Below are positions 1 through 4,919 of a stretch of 7,848 nucleotides of DNA, in pieces. This stretch comes from Trebonia sp030042015 (lineage in GTDB: Bacteria; Actinomycetota; Actinomycetes; Streptosporangiales; Streptosporangiaceae): assembly GCF_030042015.1 (NCBI RefSeq), contig NZ_JASIAL010000202.1, positions 1 through 7,848 on the forward strand, read 5' to 3'. The position numbers were made by a program, and so were the translations under genes. Under the pieces are notes generated by a model. It searched no databases. It saw only the letters and a program-made list of their open reading frames with translations, and was not told where the DNA came from. Every line of letters begins with the position of its first letter. Positions within the stretch are counted from its first letter, which is position 1.

Positions 1-1
1 G

Positions 2-337
2 CCGCTCGTCTGGGCGCGCGCGGACACCGTGGTGTGGCTCGACCTGCCGAAGGCCGTCGTGATGCGGCAGGTCACCTGGCGGACGCTGCGGCGGGTGGCC
101 GGACGTCAGGAGCTGTGGAACGGCAACCGCGAGCGCTGGGCGAATCTCCTCAGCTGGAACCCAGAAGAGTCGGTCATCTCCTGGGCCTGGCACAAGCACG
201 CCGAGTACCGCGCCAGGTATTCCGCCGCCGCGAACGACCCGGCCAACGCCCACCTGCGGTTTGTCCGGCTGGCCAGCCGGCGCGACATCGGCAGCTTCCT
301 CGACCAGGCTTGCCGCAGGCCCGCCAGCGCCGCCTAG
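2..337 (+). CDS. P-loop NTPase / adenylate-kinase-like protein, C-terminal part
   Basis: Only the last 111 codons are present; the gene begins before the window and ends at TAG 335-337. The readable part starts inside the core fold with the strand DTVVWLDLP. It continues into an arginine-rich segment (MRQVTWRTLRRVAGRQELWNG) and a stretch ending WAWHKHAEYRARY, then a final strand HLRFVRL. This order is that of the small adenylate-kinase-like or topology-modulation-type P-loop proteins common in actinobacteria, where the arginine-rich segment acts as the lid over the bound nucleotide. The Walker A loop lies upstream and cannot be checked, so nucleotide binding is inferred from the family. The substrate is unknown; these proteins are usually annotated only as adenylate kinase or AAA-family ATPase. 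An insertion-sequence remnant begins three bases after the stop codon. Confidence 0.75.
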   Translation, partial: PLVWARADTVVWLDLPKAVVMRQVTWRTLRRVAGRQELWNGNRERWANLLSWNPEESVISWAWHKHAEYRARYSAAANDPANAHLRFVRLASRRDIGSFLDQACRRPASAA

Positions 338-473
338 GCGCAATGCCGGGGAGTTAGGGGTTGCGGCCTGTTGTCAGGCGGCTTAGCGGAGGGGTATTTG
401 CCGGATATGGCGGCGGGGGTCCGGTGAGACGGGTGCGGGCCAAGATGACCGTGCCTTTGGGGACTTCGGTTGC

Positions 474-619
474 TTCGTGCTGGCGCTGGCGTTGTTCCCC
501 CAGGGGGGTATCGCGGGGTCTGGGCAAAGCTGACTGATGCGCTGGCTGCGGTGCTCCCGGGCCTCTAAGCGCTGCGGGACCTGCGGCGGCGGGCCGCCGC
601 CAGGCCGGTGAAGGCGCTG
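474..619 (+). pseudogene. IS4-family transposase, N-terminal fragment, frameshifted
   Basis: Two reading frames joined at a run of six G (503-508) give a recognisable piece of the IS4 transposase N-terminal domain (PF13006 type). Frame 474-508 reads FVLALALFPQGG, and from 509 a different frame continues YRGVWAKLTDALAAVLPGL. That second frame meets an in-frame TAA at 566-568 and then resumes as ALRDLRRRAAARPVKAL. In intact relatives these blocks are continuous and lead into the catalytic DDE domain. Here no start, no DDE core and no C-terminal part can be found, so the gene is dead. The frameshift and the internal stop are visible directly; the family assignment comes from the FVLALALF..GYR.VW.KLT pattern and is recognition from memory rather than a search. 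Confidence 0.6.
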
Positions 620-890
620 TCCGCGTCCGGGCGGCCGGCCGGGACCGGAGTCTGCTGCGCTCAACGGACCCCCAGAGTCAGGCAGCAGATGCGGGCGCTG
701 CCGGCTGCCAGATCGCCGTCAAACCGCCCAGCTCACGGTCACCGGCCCCCGCGACATCCTCCCCGGCACCCCGGACCCGGCCGGCCAGATCGCCGCGCCG
801 GCCCGGCCAGCTGCACGCCGATTACCGAAGTGACCACCGTCATCACCCCTACCAGAGCCGTGGGCTGGCCCCGATGCCGGGGAGCTAAGG

Positions 891-948
891 CAGCCGGGCC
901 GTTGGCGCAGCTGGCCCGATACAGCCGGGCCGTTGGCGCAGCTGGCCC
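891..948 (+). repeat. tandem repeat, two copies, 27-bp identical core
   Basis: A 27-base unit beginning CAGCCGGGCCGTTGGCGCAG occurs at 891-917 and again, identical, at 922-948, with a 31-base period and a 4-base spacer. It sits inside the insertion-sequence remnant between the third end-like motif and the right inverted repeat. Two copies with a very short spacer do not make a CRISPR array. Slippage duplication in non-coding DNA is the simplest explanation. Confidence 0.85.
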
Positions 949-1011
949 AATCACCAGGACACGCCGCCGACGGTCCTTGACCACTGCCCCCGGACCTCAA
1001 CTCCCCGGCAG

Positions 1012-1026
1012 TGCGGCTAGGCCGCA
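1012..1026. terminator. possible hairpin terminator downstream of the protease gene
   Basis: TGCGGC-TAG-GCCGCA forms a perfect 6-bp stem with a 3-base loop. It lies 46 bases beyond the stop codon of the minus-strand protease gene. No T-run follows on either strand, so it would only be a weak or Rho-assisted terminator. It also abuts the right end of the insertion-sequence remnant and may belong to that element instead. Confidence 0.2.
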
Positions 1027-1040
1027 ACGCCCGCCGACCC

Positions 1041-1068
1041 CTGACCCCCGGCCCCTGACCCCCGGCCC
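1041..1068 (+). repeat. 14-bp tandem duplication
   Basis: CTGACCCCCGGCCC is present twice in immediate succession (1041-1054 and 1055-1068), just past the 3' end of the protease gene (stop at 1072-1074, minus strand). A partial third copy (GACCC) precedes it. It looks like simple C-rich slippage, with no sign of function. Confidence 0.8.
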
Positions 1069-1071
1069 CGG

Positions 1072-2001
1072 CTAAGCGGCTACCAGTTCGGAAGGCTCTG
1101 CGATGACGTCCACGAGCGCGCCATTCCGCATCACGGTGATCGCCAGCGGACGCCCGATGGACTCGGCGAACATAAGCCGCTGCAGGTCCTGGGCGGTCGC
1201 GACCGCGTGCCCGCCGGCGGTCAGGAGCAGGTCCCCGGCGCGCAGCCCTGCCCGTTCGGCCGGTCCGCCGGCCACGACCGACGCGACCCGCAGCCCGGTG
1301 GCGCGGCCGCCGAGGCGGGGCCGCCACGCGGGGGCGACCGGCGCAGGCGCCACGACGAGCCCGAGGTAAGCCCGCCGCACTCGCCCCTCGCGCATCAGCG
1401 CTGACACGATCCGGCGGGTCGTGTCGTTGACCGGGACCGCGAGCCCGAGCCCCACCCCGGCCACGGCGGTGTTGATCCCGACCACGCGGGCGCGGGCGTC
1501 GGCGAGCGCGCCGCCTGAGTTGCCCGGGTTGAGCGCGGCGTCGGTCTGGATGACGTCTTCGATCAGCCCGTGCTGGCCCGCCGGCAGCGACCGGCCGAGG
1601 GCGCTGACCACGCCCGCGGTTACCGATCCCGCCAGCCCGAGCGGGTTGCCGACGGCGACGACCAGTTGCCCCACGACCAGGTGATCGGCTTCGCCGAGGA
1701 CAGCAGGCGCGGGCGTATCGCCGCTCGCGCGCAGCACCGCCAGGTCGGACAACGGGTCCGCGCCCACCACCAGGAACGGCACGGAGGTCCCGTCCCAGAA
1801 CGCCGCCGTCCCGCCGGTCGCCTGGCCGACGACGTGCGCATTCGTGAGCAGGAACCCGTCCGTCGTAAACACGACCCCTGAGCCGAGGCTTTCCGCCGAC
1901 CCGCGCCGGGGCACTCGCAGGCTCGCGACCTTCGGCGTGAGCTGCTCGGCCACGCCCGCCACGAGCTGCGAGTAGGCGTCGAGAGATTCCTTCTCCTCCA
2001 T
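1072..2001 (-). CDS. S1C-family (HtrA/Deg-like) serine protease with PDZ domain, apparently cytoplasmic
   Basis: The 309-residue protein has a trypsin-like protease domain (about 20-205) followed by one PDZ domain (about 212-300). The catalytic triad is complete: His56 in TNAHVV, Asp86 in LSDLAVL and Ser162 in GNSGG, with the supporting IQTDAALNPG motif just before the serine. The PDZ core shows the YLGL binding-loop pattern (212-215) and GGPAERAGLRAGDLLL (245-260). HtrA-type enzymes degrade or refold damaged proteins, and the PDZ domain recognises C-terminal tails of substrates. Most actinobacterial HtrA proteins have a long N-terminus with a membrane segment. This one starts directly with a charged, acidic stretch (MEEKESLDAY) and has no signal peptide or transmembrane helix, so it probably acts in the cytoplasm. 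The ATG at 1999-2001 has no Shine-Dalgarno sequence upstream; an AT-rich promoter-like element close by suggests a leaderless mRNA. It is transcribed away from the operon and has no evident link to it. Confidence 0.88.
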   Translation of the reverse strand: MEEKESLDAYSQLVAGVAEQLTPKVASLRVPRRGSAESLGSGVVFTTDGFLLTNAHVVGQATGGTAAFWDGTSVPFLVVGADPLSDLAVLRASGDTPAPAVLGEADHLVVGQLVVAVGNPLGLAGSVTAGVVSALGRSLPAGQHGLIEDVIQTDAALNPGNSGGALADARARVVGINTAVAGVGLGLAVPVNDTTRRIVSALMREGRVRRAYLGLVVAPAPVAPAWRPRLGGRATGLRVASVVAGGPAERAGLRAGDLLLTAGGHAVATAQDLQRLMFAESIGRPLAITVMRNGALVDVIAEPSELVAA

Positions 2002-2007
2002 ACATTG

Positions 2008-2035
2008 ATTACATCATTACAGCGCAAGAACGCAA
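2008..2035 (-). promoter_or_regulatory. candidate promoter of the protease gene (leaderless)
   Basis: On the minus strand TTGCGT (2035-2030), a 16-base spacer and TGTAAT (2013-2008) resemble -35 and -10 boxes. A second TGTAAT lies 8 bases further upstream (2021-2016). Initiation about 6-7 bases after the proximal box would fall at or next to the ATG at 2001, which fits the missing ribosome binding site. This is the most AT-rich spot in the region. The assignment is by eye only. Confidence 0.35.
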
Positions 2036-2090
2036 ACTCCCGACGTGGCTGGGGCAGTGGCTGGCGTTGGGGCCTGCGCGCCGGCGGGTT

Positions 2091-2182
2091 CGCCCCGTTG
2101 GTGGTGGGGGCCCACACCGACACCGACACTAGGGTTGGCGCCGTTCTTGGTGATGGGGGCCCCACCGACACTAGGGCTGGCG
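2091..2182 (+). repeat. imperfect tandem repeat, about 45-48 bp unit, two copies
   Basis: The two units share the order CCGTT, GGTG, TGGGGGCCC, ACCGACACTAGGG, then CTGGCG or TTGGCG. The first runs from about 2091 to 2138 and the second from about 2139 to 2182. In the first unit an ACCGAC step is repeated, lengthening it by a few bases. A degenerate remnant (TTGTGGGCCCCGCC) follows at 2183-2196. The arrangement suggests duplication in place. Similar units elsewhere in the genome would show whether this is a dispersed repeat family. Confidence 0.7.
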
Positions 2183-2210
2183 TTGTGGGCCCCGCCGCTA
2201 ATCCGGGGCC

Positions 2211-2270
2211 GGCGACCACGTCCCGGACCCCTCAGGCAACGGCGACCGCGTCCCGGTCCCTCGGGAACGC
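2211..2270 (+). repeat. imperfect tandem repeat, 30-bp unit, two copies
   Basis: GGCGACCACGTCCCGGACCC (start of unit 1 at 2211) is echoed by GGCGACCGCGTCCCGGTCCC (start of unit 2 at 2241), with 18 of 20 bases identical and a less conserved 10-base tail in each. A more diverged third segment begins near 2271 (GGCAATGGGGACCGACCACG). The unit differs from the 2091-2182 repeat, so two separate repeat families lie side by side. Confidence 0.65.
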
Positions 2271-2430
2271 GGCAATGGGGACCGACCACGCAATCCGGGC
2301 AAGTCGGGTGCCGGGGATGGAGCGGAAGGGCGAGGCGGCCGCGGGGCGCTCGGGCGGTGGAACCCGGGGCCTGTTGGAACGCCCGGCGGGGCTGTCGTAA
2401 CAGCAGCGTCAAGATGCGACCGCGAGATCT

Positions 2431-2447
2431 TGTCAGCGGGCCTGACA
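2431..2447. promoter_or_regulatory. palindromic LysR-type operator candidate upstream of the regulator
   Basis: TGTCAG-CGGGC-CTGACA is a perfect inverted repeat with 6-bp arms, 20 bases before the LysR start codon. It contains the T-N11-A arrangement (T2433, A2445) typical of LysR-family binding sites. A possible promoter overlaps it: TTGTCA (2430-2435), 17 bases, then TTGGAT (2453-2458). The -35 match is good and the -10 match is poor. A regulator bound here would cover the -35 element, which fits the negative autoregulation common in this family. The palindrome is seen directly; its role is inferred. Confidence 0.45.
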
Positions 2448-2467
2448 CGACGTTGGATAGGGACACC

Positions 2468-3409
2468 ATGCCGCGACCTGTCGCCCATCTGGCCAATCTC
2501 GACCTGAACCTGCTCGTTGCGCTGCGGGAACTGGTCCGGGAGCGTAGCGTCACGCGCGCGGCGCAGCGGCTGGGCGTCACCCAGCCGGCGGCGAGCGCGG
2601 CGCTGGCCAGGCTGCGGCGGCATTTTGGCGACGAACTGCTAGTGCGCGAGCACGGGGAGTACGTGCTCACCGCGCTCGGCGCGCAACTCGCCGAGCAGGT
2701 GGAAGGCGTGTGCGCCGCCGCGGAGCGGCTGTTCGCCGCCAGCACGGACTTCGACCCGGCCACGTCGGAACGCGAGTTCACCCTCGTCATGGCGGACTAC
2801 ACGATCATGGTGATGGGCGAGGCGCTTTCCCGGGCCATCAGCAAGGCGGCACCGCGCGCCCGGCTGCACGTCCGGCTGGTCCGGGAGTCGCTGAGCACCG
2901 AGTACGCGGAGGGCATCAGGTTCGTCGACGGGATGGTCGCCCCGCCCACGCACGGGTTCACGCTGCCCGAGACGAGGTCTGCTGAGCTTTTCCGTGACCG
3001 GTGGGTGTGCCTGGTGGACGCCGACAATCCGGCGCTGGACGCCGGACAGCTGCGGCTGCGGGACATGGCGCGGCTGCCCTGGGTGGCTCCCTACTACCGC
3101 AGCAACCCGAACCCGCCCTCGGTGCCCGTCATGCGCCAGCTGGCGCTGCTCGACATCCAGCCCCGGATCGCGGTCCGGGTGGAGAGCTACCTGTCGGTGC
3201 CGTACTTTGTCACCGGCACCGACCGGGTGGCGCTCATGCAGGAGCGCCTGGCCACCAGGCTCGCCGCACAGATGAACCTGAGGGTGCTCGAATGCCCCGG
3301 CGACCCCGAGCCGATCGTGGAGGCGCTGTGGTGGCACAGGCAATACGAGGAGGACACCGCGCATGCCTGGCTGCGCCGTCTCATCGTGGAAACCGCCCGC
3401 CGCCCGTGA
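2468..3409 (+). CDS. LysR-type transcriptional regulator, NodD-like
   Basis: The 313-residue protein has the standard LysR layout and length. A winged helix-turn-helix domain spans about 9-70 and contains the recognisable pattern SVTRAAQRLGVTQPAASAAL, with the wing ending in LLVREHGEYVLTALG. A linker helix and a periplasmic-binding-protein-like effector domain (about 93-300) follow. The spacing and motifs MADYTIMVMGEAL and YLSVPYFVTGTDRVALMQERLA resemble the NodD/PBP2_NodD-like branch, whose members sense small aromatic or organic-acid inducers. ATG 2468 was chosen because AGGGA lies at 2459-2463 and the conserved domain begins a few residues later; the open frame extends to 2045 only because repeats upstream lack stops. 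The gene lies just upstream of, and in the same direction as, the oxidoreductase/dehydratase operon, so it is the likely operon regulator. The inducer is unknown. Confidence 0.9.
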   Translation: MPRPVAHLANLDLNLLVALRELVRERSVTRAAQRLGVTQPAASAALARLRRHFGDELLVREHGEYVLTALGAQLAEQVEGVCAAAERLFAASTDFDPATSEREFTLVMADYTIMVMGEALSRAISKAAPRARLHVRLVRESLSTEYAEGIRFVDGMVAPPTHGFTLPETRSAELFRDRWVCLVDADNPALDAGQLRLRDMARLPWVAPYYRSNPNPPSVPVMRQLALLDIQPRIAVRVESYLSVPYFVTGTDRVALMQERLATRLAAQMNLRVLECPGDPEPIVEALWWHRQYEEDTAHAWLRRLIVETARRP

Positions 3410-3410
3410 T

Positions 3411-3428
3411 CCCGGCCCCCCGGCCGGG
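3411..3428 (+). terminator. hairpin immediately after the LysR gene
   Basis: CCCGGCC-CCCC-GGCCGGG is a perfect 7-bp, all-G/C stem with a 4-base loop, beginning one base after the LysR stop codon. No T-run follows, so this is a candidate for a stem-only terminator of the kind often seen in high-GC actinobacteria. If functional, it would separate regulator transcription from the operon. Confidence 0.45.
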
Positions 3429-3429
3429 T

Positions 3430-3452
3430 CCGCATAAGCCGCGTTTATGCGG
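3430..3452. promoter_or_regulatory. 23-bp palindrome, candidate LysR operator of the operon
   Basis: CCGCATAA-GCCGCGT-TTATGCGG is a perfect inverted repeat with 8-bp arms and a 7-base centre. T3435 and A3447 stand 11 bases apart, giving the T-N11-A core of LysR-type sites (ATAA...TTAT). It lies about 135 bases upstream of the first operon gene and just after the LysR gene, in front of an AT-richer stretch that may hold the promoter. Its sequence differs from the palindrome at 2431-2447 apart from the shared spacing. An alternative reading is a second terminator stem stacked on the preceding hairpin, although no T-tract follows. Confidence 0.45.
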
Positions 3453-3470
3453 GACAGCAGCATCTTTTGT

Positions 3471-3500
3471 TTGCGGCCATCCTGTCCCGAATTTTACCGT
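3471..3500 (+). promoter_or_regulatory. possible promoter of the oxidoreductase/dehydratase operon
   Basis: TTGCGG (3471-3476), an 18-base spacer and TACCGT (3495-3500, matching TANNNT) form a weak sigma-70-type candidate. It sits in the most AT-rich part of the 178-base gap, 18 bases downstream of the 23-bp palindrome, a placement suited to LysR activation. Transcripts would carry a leader of roughly 80 bases that contains the inverted repeat at 3545-3572. The match is weak and by eye. Confidence 0.22.
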
Positions 3501-3544
3501 CATGGAAAGGCACTGCTGTTACCCCCGCTTTTCGCTGACGTTAC

Positions 3545-3572
3545 GCGCCATGCATATGCGTGCATTCGGCGC
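3545..3572. promoter_or_regulatory. inverted repeat just upstream of the operon's first ribosome binding site
   Basis: GCGCC-ATGCA-TATGCG-TGCAT-TC-GGCGC gives a 10-bp stem with a 6-base loop and a 2-base bulge on the right arm. It ends six bases before the AGGAG ribosome binding site (3579-3583) of the oxidoreductase gene. As RNA it would be a stable leader hairpin that could affect translation or mRNA stability. As DNA it could be an operator for a second regulator. Only the symmetry is directly visible. Confidence 0.4.
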
Positions 3573-3587
3573 CCGGACAGGAGCCCC

Positions 3588-4919
3588 ATGCCGCATGCGC
3601 TGACCGAACTGAAGCTGGACGTGGTGACCAGGCCGCCGGCCGGCACAGTCCATGAGGTCGGCGCCGATGTGTGCGTCGTCGGCGCGGGGATCGCCGGCTC
3701 GACGGCGGCGATCGAGTCGGCGCGGCTGGGCCGCAGCGTGGTGCTCGTGGACTCGCTGCCGCTTATCGGCGGCCAGATGGTCCATTCGCTGATCGGGCTT
3801 TTCTGCGGCGTATTCGGCAACGCGCCGGATTACATCCAGCTGACGCACGGGGTTTTCGACGACATTTTCCGTGAGCTCGGCCCGTCCGGTGACCTGCACT
3901 TCTCCCACGGGCACACGACGACCGTCTTCTACAACGAGGTGGCGCTGGGCCGCTGGCTGGAGCGAACGGTTCGCGACCTCGGCATCCAGGTGGTGACCGG
4001 CGCGGTGCTGCGAGAGGTCGCCATCGCCGACGGCTGGGTCGAGAGCATCGAGCTGGCCACCCGGTACGGGAACGTCCGCGTCCGGGCGGCGGGGTACGTG
4101 GACGCGAGCGGCGACGCCGCGCTCACGTGGGAGGCCGGCCTGCCGTGCTGGGTGCCCGAACGTCCCATCTACGGGAGCCAGCAGGTCATCGTGGAGAACC
4201 TCGATGAGAACCACAAGCCTGAGATGGGCGAGATCGACGCGGTTTTCGCCGCGCGCGGCGAGGAATTCGGGCTGCTGCGGCGGGGCGGGCTGGCGTTCTT
4301 CTTTCCCGGCCGCGGCACCGCGGTGCTGAACGTGACGCACATCGACGCGCCGCTCGACCCGGTGGACGCGGCGCGCGCGATGTTCGAGGGCCGCGACCAG
4401 GCAGACCGCGCGATAGCGCTGCTGCGCGCCGAGTTCCCGAAGGCGTTCGGCGAGGTCCGGGTGCGCGCCTACGGCTTCCCCGGCCGCCGGCAGACCCGCT
4501 GGGTCAAGGGCATCCACCAGCTGTCCGTGGACGAAGTCCGTGACGGCACCCGGTTCGACGATGCCGTGGCAAGGACCGCCTGGCCGATCGAGCTGCACGA
4601 CCGGGCGGACGGGTACGTCTGGGAGATGTTCGACGCAGGCCACGTGCACTACGTGCCGCTGCGGTCGATGACCCCGGCGGGCGCGCACAACCTCGTGGCG
4701 GCCGGCCGGTGCGTGGACGGCGACGCGGCGGCGCTGTCGAGCGTGCGGGTGATGGGGCCGTGCTCGGCGATGGGCGCGGCCGCGGCGCACGCGCTCGACC
4801 TGGCGGCGGACGGCAAGGGGCGCCCGGGCGACGGGACCGGCAGCGTGCACGAGATCGACATCGGCCGGCTGCGCGAGCGGCTGGCGGCCAACCTCGGTGA
4901 CGACGGACGGAGCCGATGA
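3588..4919 (+). CDS. FAD-dependent oxidoreductase (PF12831-type)
   Basis: This 443-residue flavoprotein has an N-terminal Rossmann FAD-binding motif, VVGAGIAGSTAA (Gly32, Gly34, Gly37), with Asp54 at the end of the second strand where Glu or Asp contacts the ribose. GGQMV follows at 61-65, a YVDASGDAAL block at 170-179, and GIHQLSVDEV at 308-317. The C-terminal flavin-binding segment NLVAAGRCVDGDAAALSSVR (368-387) continues into VMGPCSAMGAAAAHAL. That last block is the hallmark of the FAD_oxidored family (PF12831), whose members oxidise or reduce small organic substrates and are often paired with other catabolic enzymes; the substrate here is unknown. There is no signal peptide, so it should be cytoplasmic. 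ATG 3588 was chosen because AGGAG (3579-3583) precedes it and the Rossmann fold begins about 25 residues in; the upstream ATG at 3447 lacks a ribosome site. Its stop overlaps the next start (ATGA), indicating translational coupling to aconitase X. Confidence 0.88.
   Translation: MPHALTELKLDVVTRPPAGTVHEVGADVCVVGAGIAGSTAAIESARLGRSVVLVDSLPLIGGQMVHSLIGLFCGVFGNAPDYIQLTHGVFDDIFRELGPSGDLHFSHGHTTTVFYNEVALGRWLERTVRDLGIQVVTGAVLREVAIADGWVESIELATRYGNVRVRAAGYVDASGDAALTWEAGLPCWVPERPIYGSQQVIVENLDENHKPEMGEIDAVFAARGEEFGLLRRGGLAFFFPGRGTAVLNVTHIDAPLDPVDAARAMFEGRDQADRAIALLRAEFPKAFGEVRVRAYGFPGRRQTRWVKGIHQLSVDEVRDGTRFDDAVARTAWPIELHDRADGYVWEMFDAGHVHYVPLRSMTPAGAHNLVAAGRCVDGDAAALSSVRVMGPCSAMGAAAAHALDLAADGKGRPGDGTGSVHEIDIGRLRERLAANLGDDGRSR

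Larger units (their letters stand above)
341..1013 (+). mobile_element. decayed IS4-type insertion sequence remnant
   Basis: A region without an intact gene is bounded by imperfect inverted repeats. The left end at 341-360 reads CAATGCCGGGGAGTTAGGGG. The right end, read on the opposite strand from 1013 to 994, is CACTGCCGGGGAGTTGAGGT; 16 of 20 positions agree. Between them lies a broken IS4-type transposase fragment (474-619). The 673-base span is well below the roughly 1.3-1.6 kb expected of a full IS4-type element, so an internal part is lost. A third copy of the end motif, in left-end orientation, sits at 871-890, so a nested or second short element (871-1013, about 143 bases) is also possible. 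A 5-bp hairpin (GCCTG/CAGGC) at 366-379 lies just inside the left end. No target-site duplication could be recognised with confidence. Assignment to IS4 rests on the transposase fragment; the exact ends are inferred. Confidence 0.55.
2002..2467. other. long intergenic region, repeat-rich, no credible gene
   Basis: This stretch of 466 bases separates the divergently transcribed protease and LysR genes. The promoter-like spot of the protease lies at its left edge and a LysR-type palindrome at its right edge. Between them are imperfect tandem repeats at 2091-2182 and 2211-2270. The part from 2271 to about 2425 is GC-rich, and no function was seen in it. Reading frames stay open across the region on both strands, but they translate to low-complexity Gly/Pro/Arg/Thr strings created by the repeats, without a ribosome binding site or family resemblance. 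Confidence 0.6.

Noticed and set aside
891..948. Possible CRISPR repeat-spacer unit
   Set aside because: There are only two copies with a 4-base spacer and no cas genes, so it is a simple tandem duplication.
608..1075. Plus-strand open frame of 155 codons
   Set aside because: Its Pro/Arg-rich translation spans the insertion-sequence relic and tandem repeats. Only its first few codons overlap the recognisable transposase fragment.
719..2005. Minus-strand open frame of 428 codons over the protease gene
   Set aside because: It overlaps the protease in another frame and translates to Arg/Gly/Ala-rich low-complexity sequence. The protease frame has a full catalytic triad.
2045..2467. 141-codon N-terminal extension of the LysR frame
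   Set aside because: The extension is encoded by tandem repeats and is low complexity. LysR proteins start close to the helix-turn-helix, and AGGGA precedes ATG 2468.
3447..3587. Upstream ATG start for the flavoprotein
   Set aside because: No ribosome site precedes 3447, the ATG lies inside the right arm of the 23-bp palindrome, and the added residues are not part of the Rossmann fold. AGGAG supports ATG 3588.
3519..4850. Minus-strand open frame of 443 codons opposite the flavoprotein
   Set aside because: It mirrors the flavoprotein codons and its His/Arg/Val-rich translation is typical of antisense frames in high-GC DNA. The sense frame has a clear Rossmann motif.
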